From positions 868,001-932,000 of the forward strand of contig NZ_CANMBJ010000004.1 of the NCBI RefSeq assembly GCF_947496075.1: a stretch of 64,000 nucleotides of DNA. The letters are read 5' to 3'. Made by a program: the position numbers and the translations under genes. Source of the DNA: an uncultured Tateyamaria sp. GTDB lineage: Bacteria; Pseudomonadota; Alphaproteobacteria; Rhodobacterales; Rhodobacteraceae. The notes under the pieces were generated by a model that did no database searches, was not told the origin of the DNA, and saw nothing but the letters and a program-made list of their open reading frames with translations. Positions 40,035 to 47,041 of the stretch are shown piece after piece (position 1 is the stretch's first letter; the number at the start of each line of letters is the position of its first letter).

Positions 40035-40060
40035 GTAAGGCGGATTAAAATCCGCCTTAC
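40035..40060. repeat. Perfect 26-base palindrome, family A
   Basis: GTAAGGCGGATT-AA-AATCCGCCTTAC. It has the same ends as the other family-A elements but a different inner arm. It lies between the petR stop codon (2 bases away) and the deacetylase start. Confidence 0.8.
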
Positions 40061-40062
40061 GG

Positions 40063-40764
40063 TCAATCCGGTGCGAGCATGTAGCCTGCGCCGCGCACGG
40101 TTTGCAGGTAGCGGGGTTGTTTCGGGTTGCTTTCGATCTTGCGCCGCAGACGTGTGATCTGAACATCAACGGCACGCTCCTGCGCCTGCCCACGGTCGCG
40201 GCCAAGGTCTTCGACCAGCTTGGCGCGGCTGATGGCTTCGCCCGGCTTGGCGGAAAAGAGCTTCATCAGCTGCATTTCGGTTGCCGTGAGGCGCACGAGG
40301 TCTTCGCCCTGCCACATCTCGCCCCGCTCCATGTCGTAGCGGATGGGACCGAGGGTCAGAATTTTCGGGGCCGCCTCTTCCGGTGCCACATCGGGCACAC
40401 GGCGCAGGATGGCGTTGATGCGCAGTAAAAGCTCTTTGGGTTCGAACGGTTTGGGAAGGTAGTCGTCGGCGCCGGCCTCCAACCCTTCGATCCGGTTTTC
40501 GGTTTCACCTTTGGCAGTGAGTAGCAAGATAGGCGTCGCGTGTGTCTCGCGTAAGCTGCGACAGAGGCTCAGCCCATCCTCGCCCGGCATCATGACATCA
40601 AGCACGATCATGTCGAAATCGAGCCCCGATAGCACCCGTCGTGCATGGGCGGCATCACGTGCGGCCGTCACCAGAAATCCGTTCCGCATCAGGAACTTCT
40701 GCAGCAGGCTACGGATGCGTTCGTCGTCATCGACGATTAACAGGTGGGTGTCGAATTCAGTCAT
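40063..40764 (-). CDS. petR: OmpR-type response regulator PetR
   Basis: A 233-residue response regulator: receiver domain (about 8-120) with the DDD acidic pocket, phospho-acceptor Asp in MIVLDVMMPGEDG and Lys in DDYLPKPFEP, then a winged-helix DNA-binding domain (about 135-230) ending TVRGAGYMLAPD. The upstream overlap with a MarR-type gene identifies the pair as petP-petR, known from Rhodobacter capsulatus, where PetR is needed for cytochrome bc1-dependent growth. A cognate histidine kinase is not adjacent. Confidence 0.88.
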   Translation of the reverse strand: MTEFDTHLLIVDDDERIRSLLQKFLMRNGFLVTAARDAAHARRVLSGLDFDMIVLDVMMPGEDGLSLCRSLRETHATPILLLTAKGETENRIEGLEAGADDYLPKPFEPKELLLRINAILRRVPDVAPEEAAPKILTLGPIRYDMERGEMWQGEDLVRLTATEMQLMKLFSAKPGEAISRAKLVEDLGRDRGQAQERAVDVQITRLRRKIESNPKQPRYLQTVRGAGYMLAPD

Positions 40765-41285
40765 GCACCGCTCTCCTTCAGTCTTTGATAGGTTCGATGC
40801 ATTTCCGTGTCCATCATTGCCTCGAGCACGGTGCGAAAGCCCGCCACTGCCTCCGGTCCTGCATCGCGGAAAGCGGCTCGCATCCGTGCGCGCTGCGCAT
40901 CTGACAGCCGCCCTTCAAGCGCGCGACCGTCTTCAGTCAGGTGTAGGTGTCGTTCCCGTTTGTCAGTTTTCCCGACCCGGCTTTCGACAAGCCCGTCTTC
41001 GATTAGTGTGCGCAATACGCGGTTCAGGGATTGTTTTGTTACGCCAAGAATGTTGAGCAGGTTGTTGACCGTCGTGCCGGGCGCGCGGTTGATGAAGTGG
41101 ATCGCGCGGTGATGTGCCCGGCCGTAAGCCATATCTGACAGGATGCGATCCGGGTCGGCGGTGAACCCGCGATAGGCAAAGAACATCGCCTCGATCCCCT
41201 GACGCAATTGTTCATCCGTCAGGAAAAGCAGGTTCTCTCCACCCGCAGTAGCAGTTCCGCGTCCGTCGGCCATGCCCGTCCCCAT
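40761..41285 (-). CDS. petP: MarR-type regulator PetP
   Basis: A 174-residue MarR-family winged-helix protein. The DNA-binding part reads NNLLNILGVTKQSLNRVLR, followed by the wing VGKTDKRERHLHLTEDGRAL. Its stop overlaps the petR start by 4 bases. Start is ATG 41285 or 41273 (MADGRG); the frame upstream of these is only antisense to ilvE. It is divergent from ilvE, and two TTGCGCAA dyads lie between them, possible sites for PetP itself. Confidence 0.85.
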   Translation of the reverse strand: MGTGMADGRGTATAGGENLLFLTDEQLRQGIEAMFFAYRGFTADPDRILSDMAYGRAHHRAIHFINRAPGTTVNNLLNILGVTKQSLNRVLRTLIEDGLVESRVGKTDKRERHLHLTEDGRALEGRLSDAQRARMRAAFRDAGPEAVAGFRTVLEAMMDTEMHRTYQRLKESGA

Positions 41286-41322
41286 CTCTGGTCGTCTTTT
41301 GAGGCAGTTTAAGTCAGCCTTG

Positions 41323-41351
41323 TTGACATTCCAAGGGTGAAGGGCTATCGA
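41323..41351 (+). promoter_or_regulatory. Sigma-70-type promoter of ilvE
   Basis: TTGACA (41323-41328), a 17-base spacer and TATCGA (41346-41351) give a good match to the consensus. Transcription would start near 41358, inside the operator-like region and about 65 bases before the ilvE ATG. Confidence 0.6.
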
Positions 41352-41361
41352 ATCGCAGGTT

Positions 41362-41400
41362 TTGCGCAACTTTGTGACCGCATCGGTCCTAATTGCGCAA
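41362..41400. promoter_or_regulatory. Two TTGCGCAA dyads between petP and ilvE
   Basis: The palindrome TTGCGCAA occurs at 41362-41369 and 41393-41400, both followed by C, with centres 31 bases apart (about three helical turns). They lie just downstream of the predicted ilvE promoter. MarR proteins bind such dyads, so PetP is a candidate. Confidence 0.5.
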
Positions 41401-41423
41401 CATATGCAAATTCGGAGGGCGCC

Positions 41424-42290
41424 ATGGCTGGCTACGATGATCGCGACGGGAAAATCTGGATGGACGGCCAAATGGTCGACTGGCGTCAGGCGAACGTCCA
41501 CATTCTGACCCATGCCATGCACTATGCATCCTCGGTGTTCGAGGGAGAGCGCGCCTATGATGGCAAGATCTTTCTCAGCCGGAAGCATTCCGAGCGCTTG
41601 CACTACTCGGCTGGTGAGCTGGATTTCCAGATCCCGTGGACTGTGGACGAGATCGAAGCCGCCAAGCAGGAAGTGCTGACTGTGAATGGCCTGACCGACG
41701 CCTATGTGCGGGCCGTGGCCTGGCGTGGCGCAGGCGAAGACATGGGTGTCGCGTCTGCCAAGAACCCTGTGCACCTGGCCATCGCGGCGTGGGAATGGGG
41801 CAACTACTATGGTGACGCCAAGTACAAGGGCGCGAAGATCGACATCGCCAAGTGGAAGCGCCCCTCGCCCGAGACTGCGCCCGTCCATGCCAAGGCGGCG
41901 GGTCTTTACATGATCTGCACCACGTCCAAGCATGCGGCAGAGGCCAAGGGATGTTCGGACGCTTTGTTCATGGATTACCGTGGTTATGTCGCGGAATGCA
42001 CGGGTGCAAACATCTTCTTCGTCAAGGATGGCGAGGTGCACACACCGAAGGCGGATGTGTTCCTGAATGGCCTGACGCGGCAGACTGTCATCGGCATGCT
42101 GGAAGATCGCCAGATCAAGGTGCATGAACGTGTGATCATGCCCGAAGAGCTGGAAGGGTTCGAGCAGTGCTGGTTGACCGGCACCGCCGCAGAGGTCACG
42201 CCGGTGGGCGAGATTGCTGACTACAACTTTGAAGTTGGTGGGATCACGCGTGAGATCGCAGAAGGCTACGAAAAAATGGTGCGGGAGTAA
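41424..42290 (+). CDS. ilvE: Branched-chain amino acid aminotransferase
   Basis: IlvE is the class IV, PLP-dependent transaminase for leucine, isoleucine and valine. The 288-residue protein opens MAGYDDRDGKIWMDGQMVDW, has ASSVFEGERAYDGKIF and the region YRGYVAECTGANIFFVKDG with the class IV signature, and LTGTAAEVTPV near the end. GGAGG lies 5 bases upstream of ATG 41424. It is monocistronic, with a hairpin behind it, and its promoter region is shared with petP. Confidence 0.93.
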   Translation: MAGYDDRDGKIWMDGQMVDWRQANVHILTHAMHYASSVFEGERAYDGKIFLSRKHSERLHYSAGELDFQIPWTVDEIEAAKQEVLTVNGLTDAYVRAVAWRGAGEDMGVASAKNPVHLAIAAWEWGNYYGDAKYKGAKIDIAKWKRPSPETAPVHAKAAGLYMICTTSKHAAEAKGCSDALFMDYRGYVAECTGANIFFVKDGEVHTPKADVFLNGLTRQTVIGMLEDRQIKVHERVIMPEELEGFEQCWLTGTAAEVTPVGEIADYNFEVGGITREIAEGYEKMVRE

Positions 42291-42298
42291 CGAACAGA

Positions 42299-42492
42299 TT
42301 TACCCACAGAATTTTATGCTGATAAAACAGCGGGTAATAGGCTTTAGGTTTTATCTGCAAACAACTGAGTTGACTCAGAGAATCTCGATGTGATTCAAGG
42401 GCGGTGCTTAGGCTGAGTCGAATAGACTTGCCGGGGGTGGGGTGACCCACCCCCAACATTTAGTGTTTATCCACATCATATGCTGTTGACTC
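42299..42492. promoter_or_regulatory. Cluster of GANTC sites and DnaA-box-like sequences
   Basis: The gap 42291-42584 holds five GANTC sites at 42372, 42380, 42392, 42415 and 42488, a perfect DnaA-box match TTATCCACA at 42467-42475 and a one-mismatch copy TTACCCACA at 42300-42308. CTGAGT-TG-ACTCAG (42365-42378) forms a small dyad. It is more AT-rich than the flanks. It may be a cell-cycle-controlled promoter or origin-like DNA; this is inference from motifs. Confidence 0.45.
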
Positions 42493-42541
42493 GCGGTAGT
42501 ATGCCGCCCTATCGCTATGGGTGACCCGGCTCAGCCTAAGC
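42406..42541. repeat. Long-range 12-bp inverted repeat
   Basis: GCTTAGGCTGAG (42406-42417) recurs inverted as CTCAGCCTAAGC (42530-42541), flanking 112 bases with the terminator hairpin and the DnaA-box match. It could be the ends of a small inserted element. Confidence 0.5.
42433..42454 (+). terminator. Strong GC hairpin after ilvE
   Basis: GGGGGTGGG-GTGA-CCCACCCCC, a perfect 9-bp stem, followed by AACATTTAGTG rather than a U-run. Likely terminator of ilvE, about 140 bases after its stop. Confidence 0.6.
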
Positions 42542-42584
42542 AACTCGAGTTTGGGTCACCAATTCAAACTCAAGGAGGTGTCAG

Positions 42585-42872
42585 ATGGCACATCAGATTG
42601 ATTGTATCGAGAAAGAAGACCGGGATGACCCGTTTACCGCTATCAAGTTTGTTGGTGGGCTTAACGCAGACGGTACCCGATGGAGAATTTCTCAACAGGA
42701 TGCTATCCAGCGAATAAAGTCCCGCCAAAACAGCTTTTTTGTCAAAGAAGGCAATCGTAGTGTGACTGTAATCGTAGCAAAAAGTCGTTCCGGCAACGAG
42801 TACATCAAAACTGAAGCTGACGACTATGAGCCCAACAATTTGCTCAGTCTAGCATCTTGCCGGCTGAAGTAA
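42585..42872 (+). CDS. DUF3892 family protein
   Basis: A 95-residue protein. It has the DUF3892 layout: a short strand pair, WRISQQDAIQRI, a Lys-rich segment, a V-T-V-I-V-A strand, YIKTEADDYEPNNLLSLASC at the end. The Shine-Dalgarno AAGGAGG at 42570-42576 is the best in the neighbourhood. The family is of unknown function and patchy in distribution. Base composition is lower in GC than that of the neighbours, which fits transfer. No partner gene is close. Confidence 0.75.
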   Translation: MAHQIDCIEKEDRDDPFTAIKFVGGLNADGTRWRISQQDAIQRIKSRQNSFFVKEGNRSVTVIVAKSRSGNEYIKTEADDYEPNNLLSLASCRLK

Positions 42873-42907
42873 CAAAAAAAGGTGAGAGGTCGATATTTTT
42901 TGGCCTT

Positions 42908-42997
42908 TCATCCCTTCGGATATGTCACCGACCTTGCCCGATTGCGAGCGCCGCCGACCACCACCAGTGGCGCACTGATAACCGTCGACAGTTCTGA
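42908..42997 (-). pseudogene. Remnant of a DMT-transporter 3' end
   Basis: The minus strand encodes SELSTVISAPLVVVGGARNR and then ARSVTYPKG before a stop. This matches the end of the intact DMT transporter at 44945-45886 (SELPTSATVIGASLVVLGGA ... RNRARAVTDPKG) with about 15 residues deleted in total. Nothing of the rest of the gene is left. It is a decayed second copy on the other side of the PhoD-like gene, in the same orientation. Confidence 0.65.
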
Positions 42998-43030
42998 CAA
43001 TAGACACAGCCGATCAGTGTCGCGAATTGC

Positions 43031-43243
43031 GTGGCAAAGCGGCGCTGCGTGAGTATTGGAGCCGCGCTCGACGCGCAACCGGCGTTGTCCTTTGTGGTGG
43101 TGGATGTGTTGCATGGGCATGGTATGCTCGTCATCACTTACCGCAACCAACGCGATGTGCTGGCCGCAGAGACGTTGCGATTTGGGCCCGACGGCTTGGT
43201 GGTTGAGGCATCGGCATGTCACGCGCCGCAGGGGCGGGCCTAG
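43031..43243 (+). pseudogene. 5'-truncated SnoaL/NTF2-like gene remnant
   Basis: The 70-residue frame ends LVITYRNQRDVLAAETLRFG and then PDGLVVEASACHAP, which is the C-terminal sheet of SnoaL/NTF2-like domains. The first half of the roughly 120-residue domain is missing and the start has no ribosome-binding site. It lies next to the DMT remnant in a stretch (42873-43358) without intact genes. Confidence 0.5.
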
Positions 43244-43284
43244 CACTTCGGCGCGTTCCCGCCCGTTACAAAACGTTGCCTATT

Positions 43285-43350
43285 CTGTTACGCACCTGCC
43301 AATCGGACGTCACGCAAACCCTGTTGTTTGGCCGCATTCGCACAACAGGG
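43285..43350 (+). promoter_or_regulatory. PhoD upstream region: PHO-box-like site and hairpin
   Basis: CTGTTAC (43285) and CTGCCAA (43296) are spaced 11 bases, as in PHO boxes, although both halves differ from the CTGTCAT consensus. Further down CCCTGTTGT and ACAACAGGG (43319-43327, 43342-43350) form a 9-bp hairpin whose right arm contains part of the AGGGAG ribosome-binding site. Confidence 0.4.
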
Positions 43351-43358
43351 AGCTTATC

Positions 43359-44915
43359 ATGCCACTTATTCGTCCAACGCGCCGCGCTTTTCTTGCCACC
43401 ACAACCGCGTTCCTTGCCGCGCCCGCGATCAGCCGTGCCGCCGATCGCCCGACATTCACCCATGGTGTCCAATCCGGCGATGTCGATACGACCTCGGGCA
43501 TGATTTGGACCCGCATAGACCGCCCCGCCCGGATCGAGATGGAGGTCGCAACCACCGAAAGCTTTGCCAATGCGCGCCGTCTTGCGCCGATGGATGCGAT
43601 CCCGGGCAGCGATATGTCGATCAAGCGCCTGGTCGATGGGCTGCCGTCGGATCAGGATATCTTCTACCGCTTCACCGCCATGGACCTGTCGGACATCAAT
43701 GCGACCTCTGAACCGCTGGTCGGACGCTTTCGTACGGCGCCCGCGTCGCGCCGTGACATCCGCTTTGCGTGGTCGGGGGATACGGCCGGTCAGGGCTGGG
43801 GCATCGATGATGAGGGTATGCTGACCTATGCGACCATGGCCCGGCATGAACCCGATTTCTTTATCCATTCCGGCGACACCGTCTATGCCGACGGCCCGAT
43901 GGAAGACTCGGTGGAAGAGGATGGGTCTGTGGTTTGGCAGAACACCACCCTGATCGATGCCAAGCGCAAGGTGGCCGAGACCCTGCAAGAGTTCCGCGAC
44001 CAGTGGAAATACAACATGATGGACACGCATGTGCAGGCCCTGAACGCTTCTGTTCCGACCTTCATGCAGTGGGACGATCACGAGGTCACCAACAACTGGT
44101 CCGACAGCAAGGACCTGATGGGTGACGAACGGTACACCGAGAAGTCCGTGCATGTCCTTCAAGCCCGCGCCACCCGCGCCTTCCACGAGATGACACCGCT
44201 GCGCATCACCCCGTCCGAGCCGAGCCGTGTCTACCGCAAGATCAGCTATGGCCCGATGCTGGATGTCTTTTTCCTCGATCTGCGCAGTTATCGCGGGCCG
44301 AACACGGCGACCCAGGGTGACACGCTGGATGACAGCACGCGTGTGATCGGGACCGAGCAGATGGCGTGGTTGAAGCGCGAGCTGGCGAACAGCACGGCGA
44401 CGTGGAAAGTGATCGCCTCGGATCAACCCATCGGGCTGATCGTGTGGGACAATTTCCGCGAACAGGCCGGGTCCGAAGGGATTGCCGATGGCACCAACGC
44501 GGGCGCGAAAGGGCGCGAGTTGGAAGTGGCCGAGTTGCTGCAGTTTATCAAGACGGCAAACGTGTCCAACACGGTGTGGTTCACCGCCGATGTGCACTAC
44601 ACCGCTGCGCACTATTACGATCCTAACAAGGCGCAATTCAGCGATTTCGAACCGTTTTGGGAGTTCGTGTCGGGCCCGTTGCATGCGGGGACGTTTGGCC
44701 CGAACGCGCTGGACGGCACCTTTGGCCCGGAAGTGAAATTCGTGAAGGCTCCGACCGAGGAGCAGGGTGTGAACCTGCCGCCAAGTGCCGGTCTGCAGTT
44801 CTTTGGCCTCGTGGATATTGATGGGGCGACCCAGGAGATGACGGTGCGCCTGATGGATCGCGCCGATACCGAGCTGTATAGCGTCACGCTGGAGCCGAAA
44901 GGCGTTCGCCTTTGA
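43359..44915 (+). CDS. PhoD-like alkaline phosphatase
   Basis: A 518-residue exported phosphatase of the PhoD family, which hydrolyses phosphate mono- and diesters with Fe/Ca cofactors. The Tat signal is PTRRAFLATTTAFLAAPAIS (residues 6-25). The N-terminal domain begins FTHGVQSGDVDTTSGMIWTR, then WSGDTAGQGWG, HSGDTVYADGP, QWDDHEVTNNW and FTADVHYTAAHYY carry the metal and catalytic residues. It gives phosphate under starvation, usually under PhoB. Start is ATG 43359, set by the Tat signal. Confidence 0.92.
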   Translation: MPLIRPTRRAFLATTTAFLAAPAISRAADRPTFTHGVQSGDVDTTSGMIWTRIDRPARIEMEVATTESFANARRLAPMDAIPGSDMSIKRLVDGLPSDQDIFYRFTAMDLSDINATSEPLVGRFRTAPASRRDIRFAWSGDTAGQGWGIDDEGMLTYATMARHEPDFFIHSGDTVYADGPMEDSVEEDGSVVWQNTTLIDAKRKVAETLQEFRDQWKYNMMDTHVQALNASVPTFMQWDDHEVTNNWSDSKDLMGDERYTEKSVHVLQARATRAFHEMTPLRITPSEPSRVYRKISYGPMLDVFFLDLRSYRGPNTATQGDTLDDSTRVIGTEQMAWLKRELANSTATWKVIASDQPIGLIVWDNFREQAGSEGIADGTNAGAKGRELEVAELLQFIKTANVSNTVWFTADVHYTAAHYYDPNKAQFSDFEPFWEFVSGPLHAGTFGPNALDGTFGPEVKFVKAPTEEQGVNLPPSAGLQFFGLVDIDGATQEMTVRLMDRADTELYSVTLEPKGVRL

Positions 44916-44944
44916 ACCCGGGGCGTGCCGGGTGATCCGGCGCG

Positions 44945-45886
44945 CTATCCCTTGGGGTCGGTCACAGCCCGTGCGCGGTTGCGTCCGCCGCCAAGTTGCC
45001 GTTCGCGCCACAGGATGATGGCCCCGCCCAGCACAACCAGCGAGGCACCGATGACCGTTGCCGATGTGGGCAGTTCCGAGAAGATCACGTATCCGATCAG
45101 GGCGGCAAAGATAAGGGATGCATAGTCGAACGGTGCCAGCATAGAGGCCGCGCCAAAGCGGAAGCTGGATGTGACCAGAATTTGCGCGACGCCGCCGATC
45201 AAGCCGGCCCCGATCAGCAACATCAGGTCCAGTCGCGATGGAATGATCCACCCAAATGGCAGGCTGAACAGGCTGAGGACCGTCGCCGTCAGCGAGAAGT
45301 AGAAGACGATCGCCGCCGTATGCTCTGTCTTGACCAAGGTGCGGATGTGGATCTGTACCAGCGCCCGCAAGATGGACGCGCCCAGAACCATGAGCGCGCC
45401 GATGGTGCCTGCCGTGCCCGCAGCGCCCGGATCAACTGAGAGGCGCGGCCATATCACGATCATCACGCCCACCAGCCCCAGGGCGACGGCTGAGATTCGG
45501 AACAGGCGCACCCGTTCGCCCAGCATGATTGCCGCCAGAATGACCGTGAACATCGGCGTCGCATAGCCAATGGCCGTCACTTCGGGCAGCGGCAACAGGG
45601 CCAACCCGGCAAAGGTGAGGGCCATCGCGGTTGTTCCGAACAACCCGCGCCAGATGTGACCGGTCAGGTTCTTGGGGGTCAGGGCCTCACGAATCTCACC
45701 GGTGTTCCAGATCCACGCGATGATGATCGGCATTGCAAAGAGGGATCGGAAGAACACGGCCTGGCCTGCGGGCACGCTTTGCGTTGCCACCTTGATCATG
45801 GCCGCCATCACCATGAACAAAAACACCGCCATCAGCTTCAAGGCGATGGCGGTGCCGGGTTTGTTCTGAGTTGTGGGAGCTTTCAT
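44945..45886 (-). CDS. EamA/DMT family transporter
   Basis: A 313-residue inner-membrane protein with ten hydrophobic segments in two EamA repeats (about 15-145 and 165-295). The first repeat reads PAGQAVFFRSLFAMPIIIAW and the second has APFDYASLIFAALIGYVIFS. The family exports amino acids or other metabolites; substrate unknown. I start at ATG 45886 because GGGGGA lies upstream; the open frame runs 14 codons further. A decayed copy of its 3' end lies at 42908-42997. Confidence 0.85.
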   Translation of the reverse strand: MKAPTTQNKPGTAIALKLMAVFLFMVMAAMIKVATQSVPAGQAVFFRSLFAMPIIIAWIWNTGEIREALTPKNLTGHIWRGLFGTTAMALTFAGLALLPLPEVTAIGYATPMFTVILAAIMLGERVRLFRISAVALGLVGVMIVIWPRLSVDPGAAGTAGTIGALMVLGASILRALVQIHIRTLVKTEHTAAIVFYFSLTATVLSLFSLPFGWIIPSRLDLMLLIGAGLIGGVAQILVTSSFRFGAASMLAPFDYASLIFAALIGYVIFSELPTSATVIGASLVVLGGAIILWRERQLGGGRNRARAVTDPKG

Positions 45887-45928
45887 TTCCCCCGATCCTT
45901 GTCGGGTCGGGGGAAGATTGGCAAGCAA

Positions 45929-46321
45929 TCAGTTCAGTTTGGCGACGCCAAGCGGCACGCTGAACTTTTCGCACCAGATATAGACTTCGTTGAACTCGGA
46001 GACGTCGATGCCTGCGGGAACAACGAAGGACTGTGCGCCGGTCAAGTTGCCCAGAACGCCCGAGTCGGTGTTGCCGTTGTAAAAGCCGTCTTTGCCCAGG
46101 CCGACACGCGGATCGGGCGCGCCGTCGAGGCTGAAGTCATCGCCCAAAACAATGGTGTGGCTGCCGTCGGCGTTCTTGATCACTTCGACTGCGCCGGTGG
46201 TGATGTGGTCAGATGCGCCGGTGAACGTGCCGGTCGAGACGGCTTCGGCGGATGCGGGTACTGCAGCAAAGCCGAGGACGATTGCGAGGGTCAGGGCGAA
46301 TGATTTGATTACGTTATACAT
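45929..46321 (-). CDS. Exported DM13 domain protein
   Basis: A 130-residue protein with a signal peptide (MYNVIKSFALTLAIVLGFAA, cut near PASAEA) and one DM13 domain: TGTFTGASDHITTGAVEVI, LGDDFSLDGAPDPRV, and the Cys in VYIWCEKFSVPLG. DM13 domains are proposed redox or haem-linked modules with one key Cys. GGAGATCAAC precedes ATG 46321. It is divergent from a TetR gene, with two copies of an operator-like repeat between them. Confidence 0.88.
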   Translation of the reverse strand: MYNVIKSFALTLAIVLGFAAVPASAEAVSTGTFTGASDHITTGAVEVIKNADGSHTIVLGDDFSLDGAPDPRVGLGKDGFYNGNTDSGVLGNLTGAQSFVVPAGIDVSEFNEVYIWCEKFSVPLGVAKLN

Positions 46322-46331
46322 GTTGATCTCC

Positions 46332-46425
46332 GTTCTGGACTGTTTGGTTCCTAACTGTTGGATAGCATTGGGAACTGAATGGTACAAAACACGAAATCGT
46401 GAGTTCTGGACTATTTGGTTCCGAA
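46332..46425. promoter_or_regulatory. Two 23-bp direct repeats between DM13 gene and tetR-type gene
   Basis: GTTCTGGACTGTTTGGTTCC (46332) and GTTCTGGACTATTTGGTTCC (46403), each extended by three more bases, agree at 21 of 23 positions with 71 bases between starts. One copy lies just before each divergent gene. The likely binder is the adjacent TetR protein. Confidence 0.65.
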
Positions 46426-46459
46426 TGCTATATTGAGTGTCAGACACCGGAGACTTCAC

Positions 46460-47041
46460 ATGGCACGCCCCAGATCCTTTGATACAGATGACGCGCTTGA
46501 AAAGGCGATGCATGTCTTTTGGGCTCGCGGGTATGAAGGGGCATCATTGCCTGACCTGTTGGACGGCATGGGCCTGACGCGCGGGAGCCTTTATAAGGCA
46601 TTCACCGACAAGAAGACACTCTTTCTACAGGTGCTGGCGCGGTATGAAAGCCAAGCTGTGCAGGAGGGGGTCGCCATGCTGAGCGATCCGTCCATCCCCA
46701 ATGGTGCAGAGCGTATCATGTCCATGTTTCGGGGGTCATACCAGCGCGTGGTCGACGGTGATGCGCGTGGTTGTCTGTTGTGCACGGCAGCCGCCGGACC
46801 CAGCACTTATGATGACGAGATTGCCAAAGCGGTGTCCCATGGTCTTGGCGCGTTGCGCGACGGTATCTTTGTCGCGCTGGGCGCATCGCCGAAACATGCA
46901 ACGCTCAACACCGCTGAACGGGGCGCGCTGGCCGACATGATCATCGCGCAATATGTCGGGTTGCGCACGATGGCGCGCGCGCGGATTGATCACGACACGT
47001 TGCACAACATCGTACGATCGGTTGGCGTGATGCTGGCCTAA
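46460..47041 (+). CDS. TetR family regulator
   Basis: A 193-residue regulator. The N-terminal HTH reads [20 protein letters not shown], then [22 protein letters not shown], typical of the AcrR/TetR group with an LYKAF helix. The C-terminal ligand domain has a [18 protein letters not shown] segment common in this subgroup. It probably represses itself and the divergent DM13 gene through the direct repeats. The stop overlaps that of the convergent aroC by 3 bases. Confidence 0.88.
   Translation: MARPRSFDTDDALEKAMHVFWARGYEGASLPDLLDGMGLTRGSLYKAFTDKKTLFLQVLARYESQAVQEGVAMLSDPSIPNGAERIMSMFRGSYQRVVDGDARGCLLCTAAAGPSTYDDEIAKAVSHGLGALRDGIFVALGASPKHATLNTAERGALADMIIAQYVGLRTMARARIDHDTLHNIVRSVGVMLA

Noticed and set aside
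40761..42125. 454-residue version of PetP
   Set aside because: The extra N-terminal part is antisense to ilvE and unlike any MarR protein; the real start is near 41285 or 41273.
42299..42308. Assigning oriC to the 42.3 kb patch
   Set aside because: One perfect and one near DnaA-box match can arise by chance in 64 kb; without skew or copy-number data the origin call is not justified, so only the motif cluster is reported.
44916..44933. Terminator after the PhoD gene
   Set aside because: ACCCGG-GGCGTG-CCGGGT is a short stem with no U-tract; too weak to list.
43266..45251. 661-codon open frame antisense to the PhoD gene
   Set aside because: It runs over phoD and the start of the DMT gene, has odd His/Arg-rich composition and no ribosome-binding site; such antisense frames are common in high-GC DNA.
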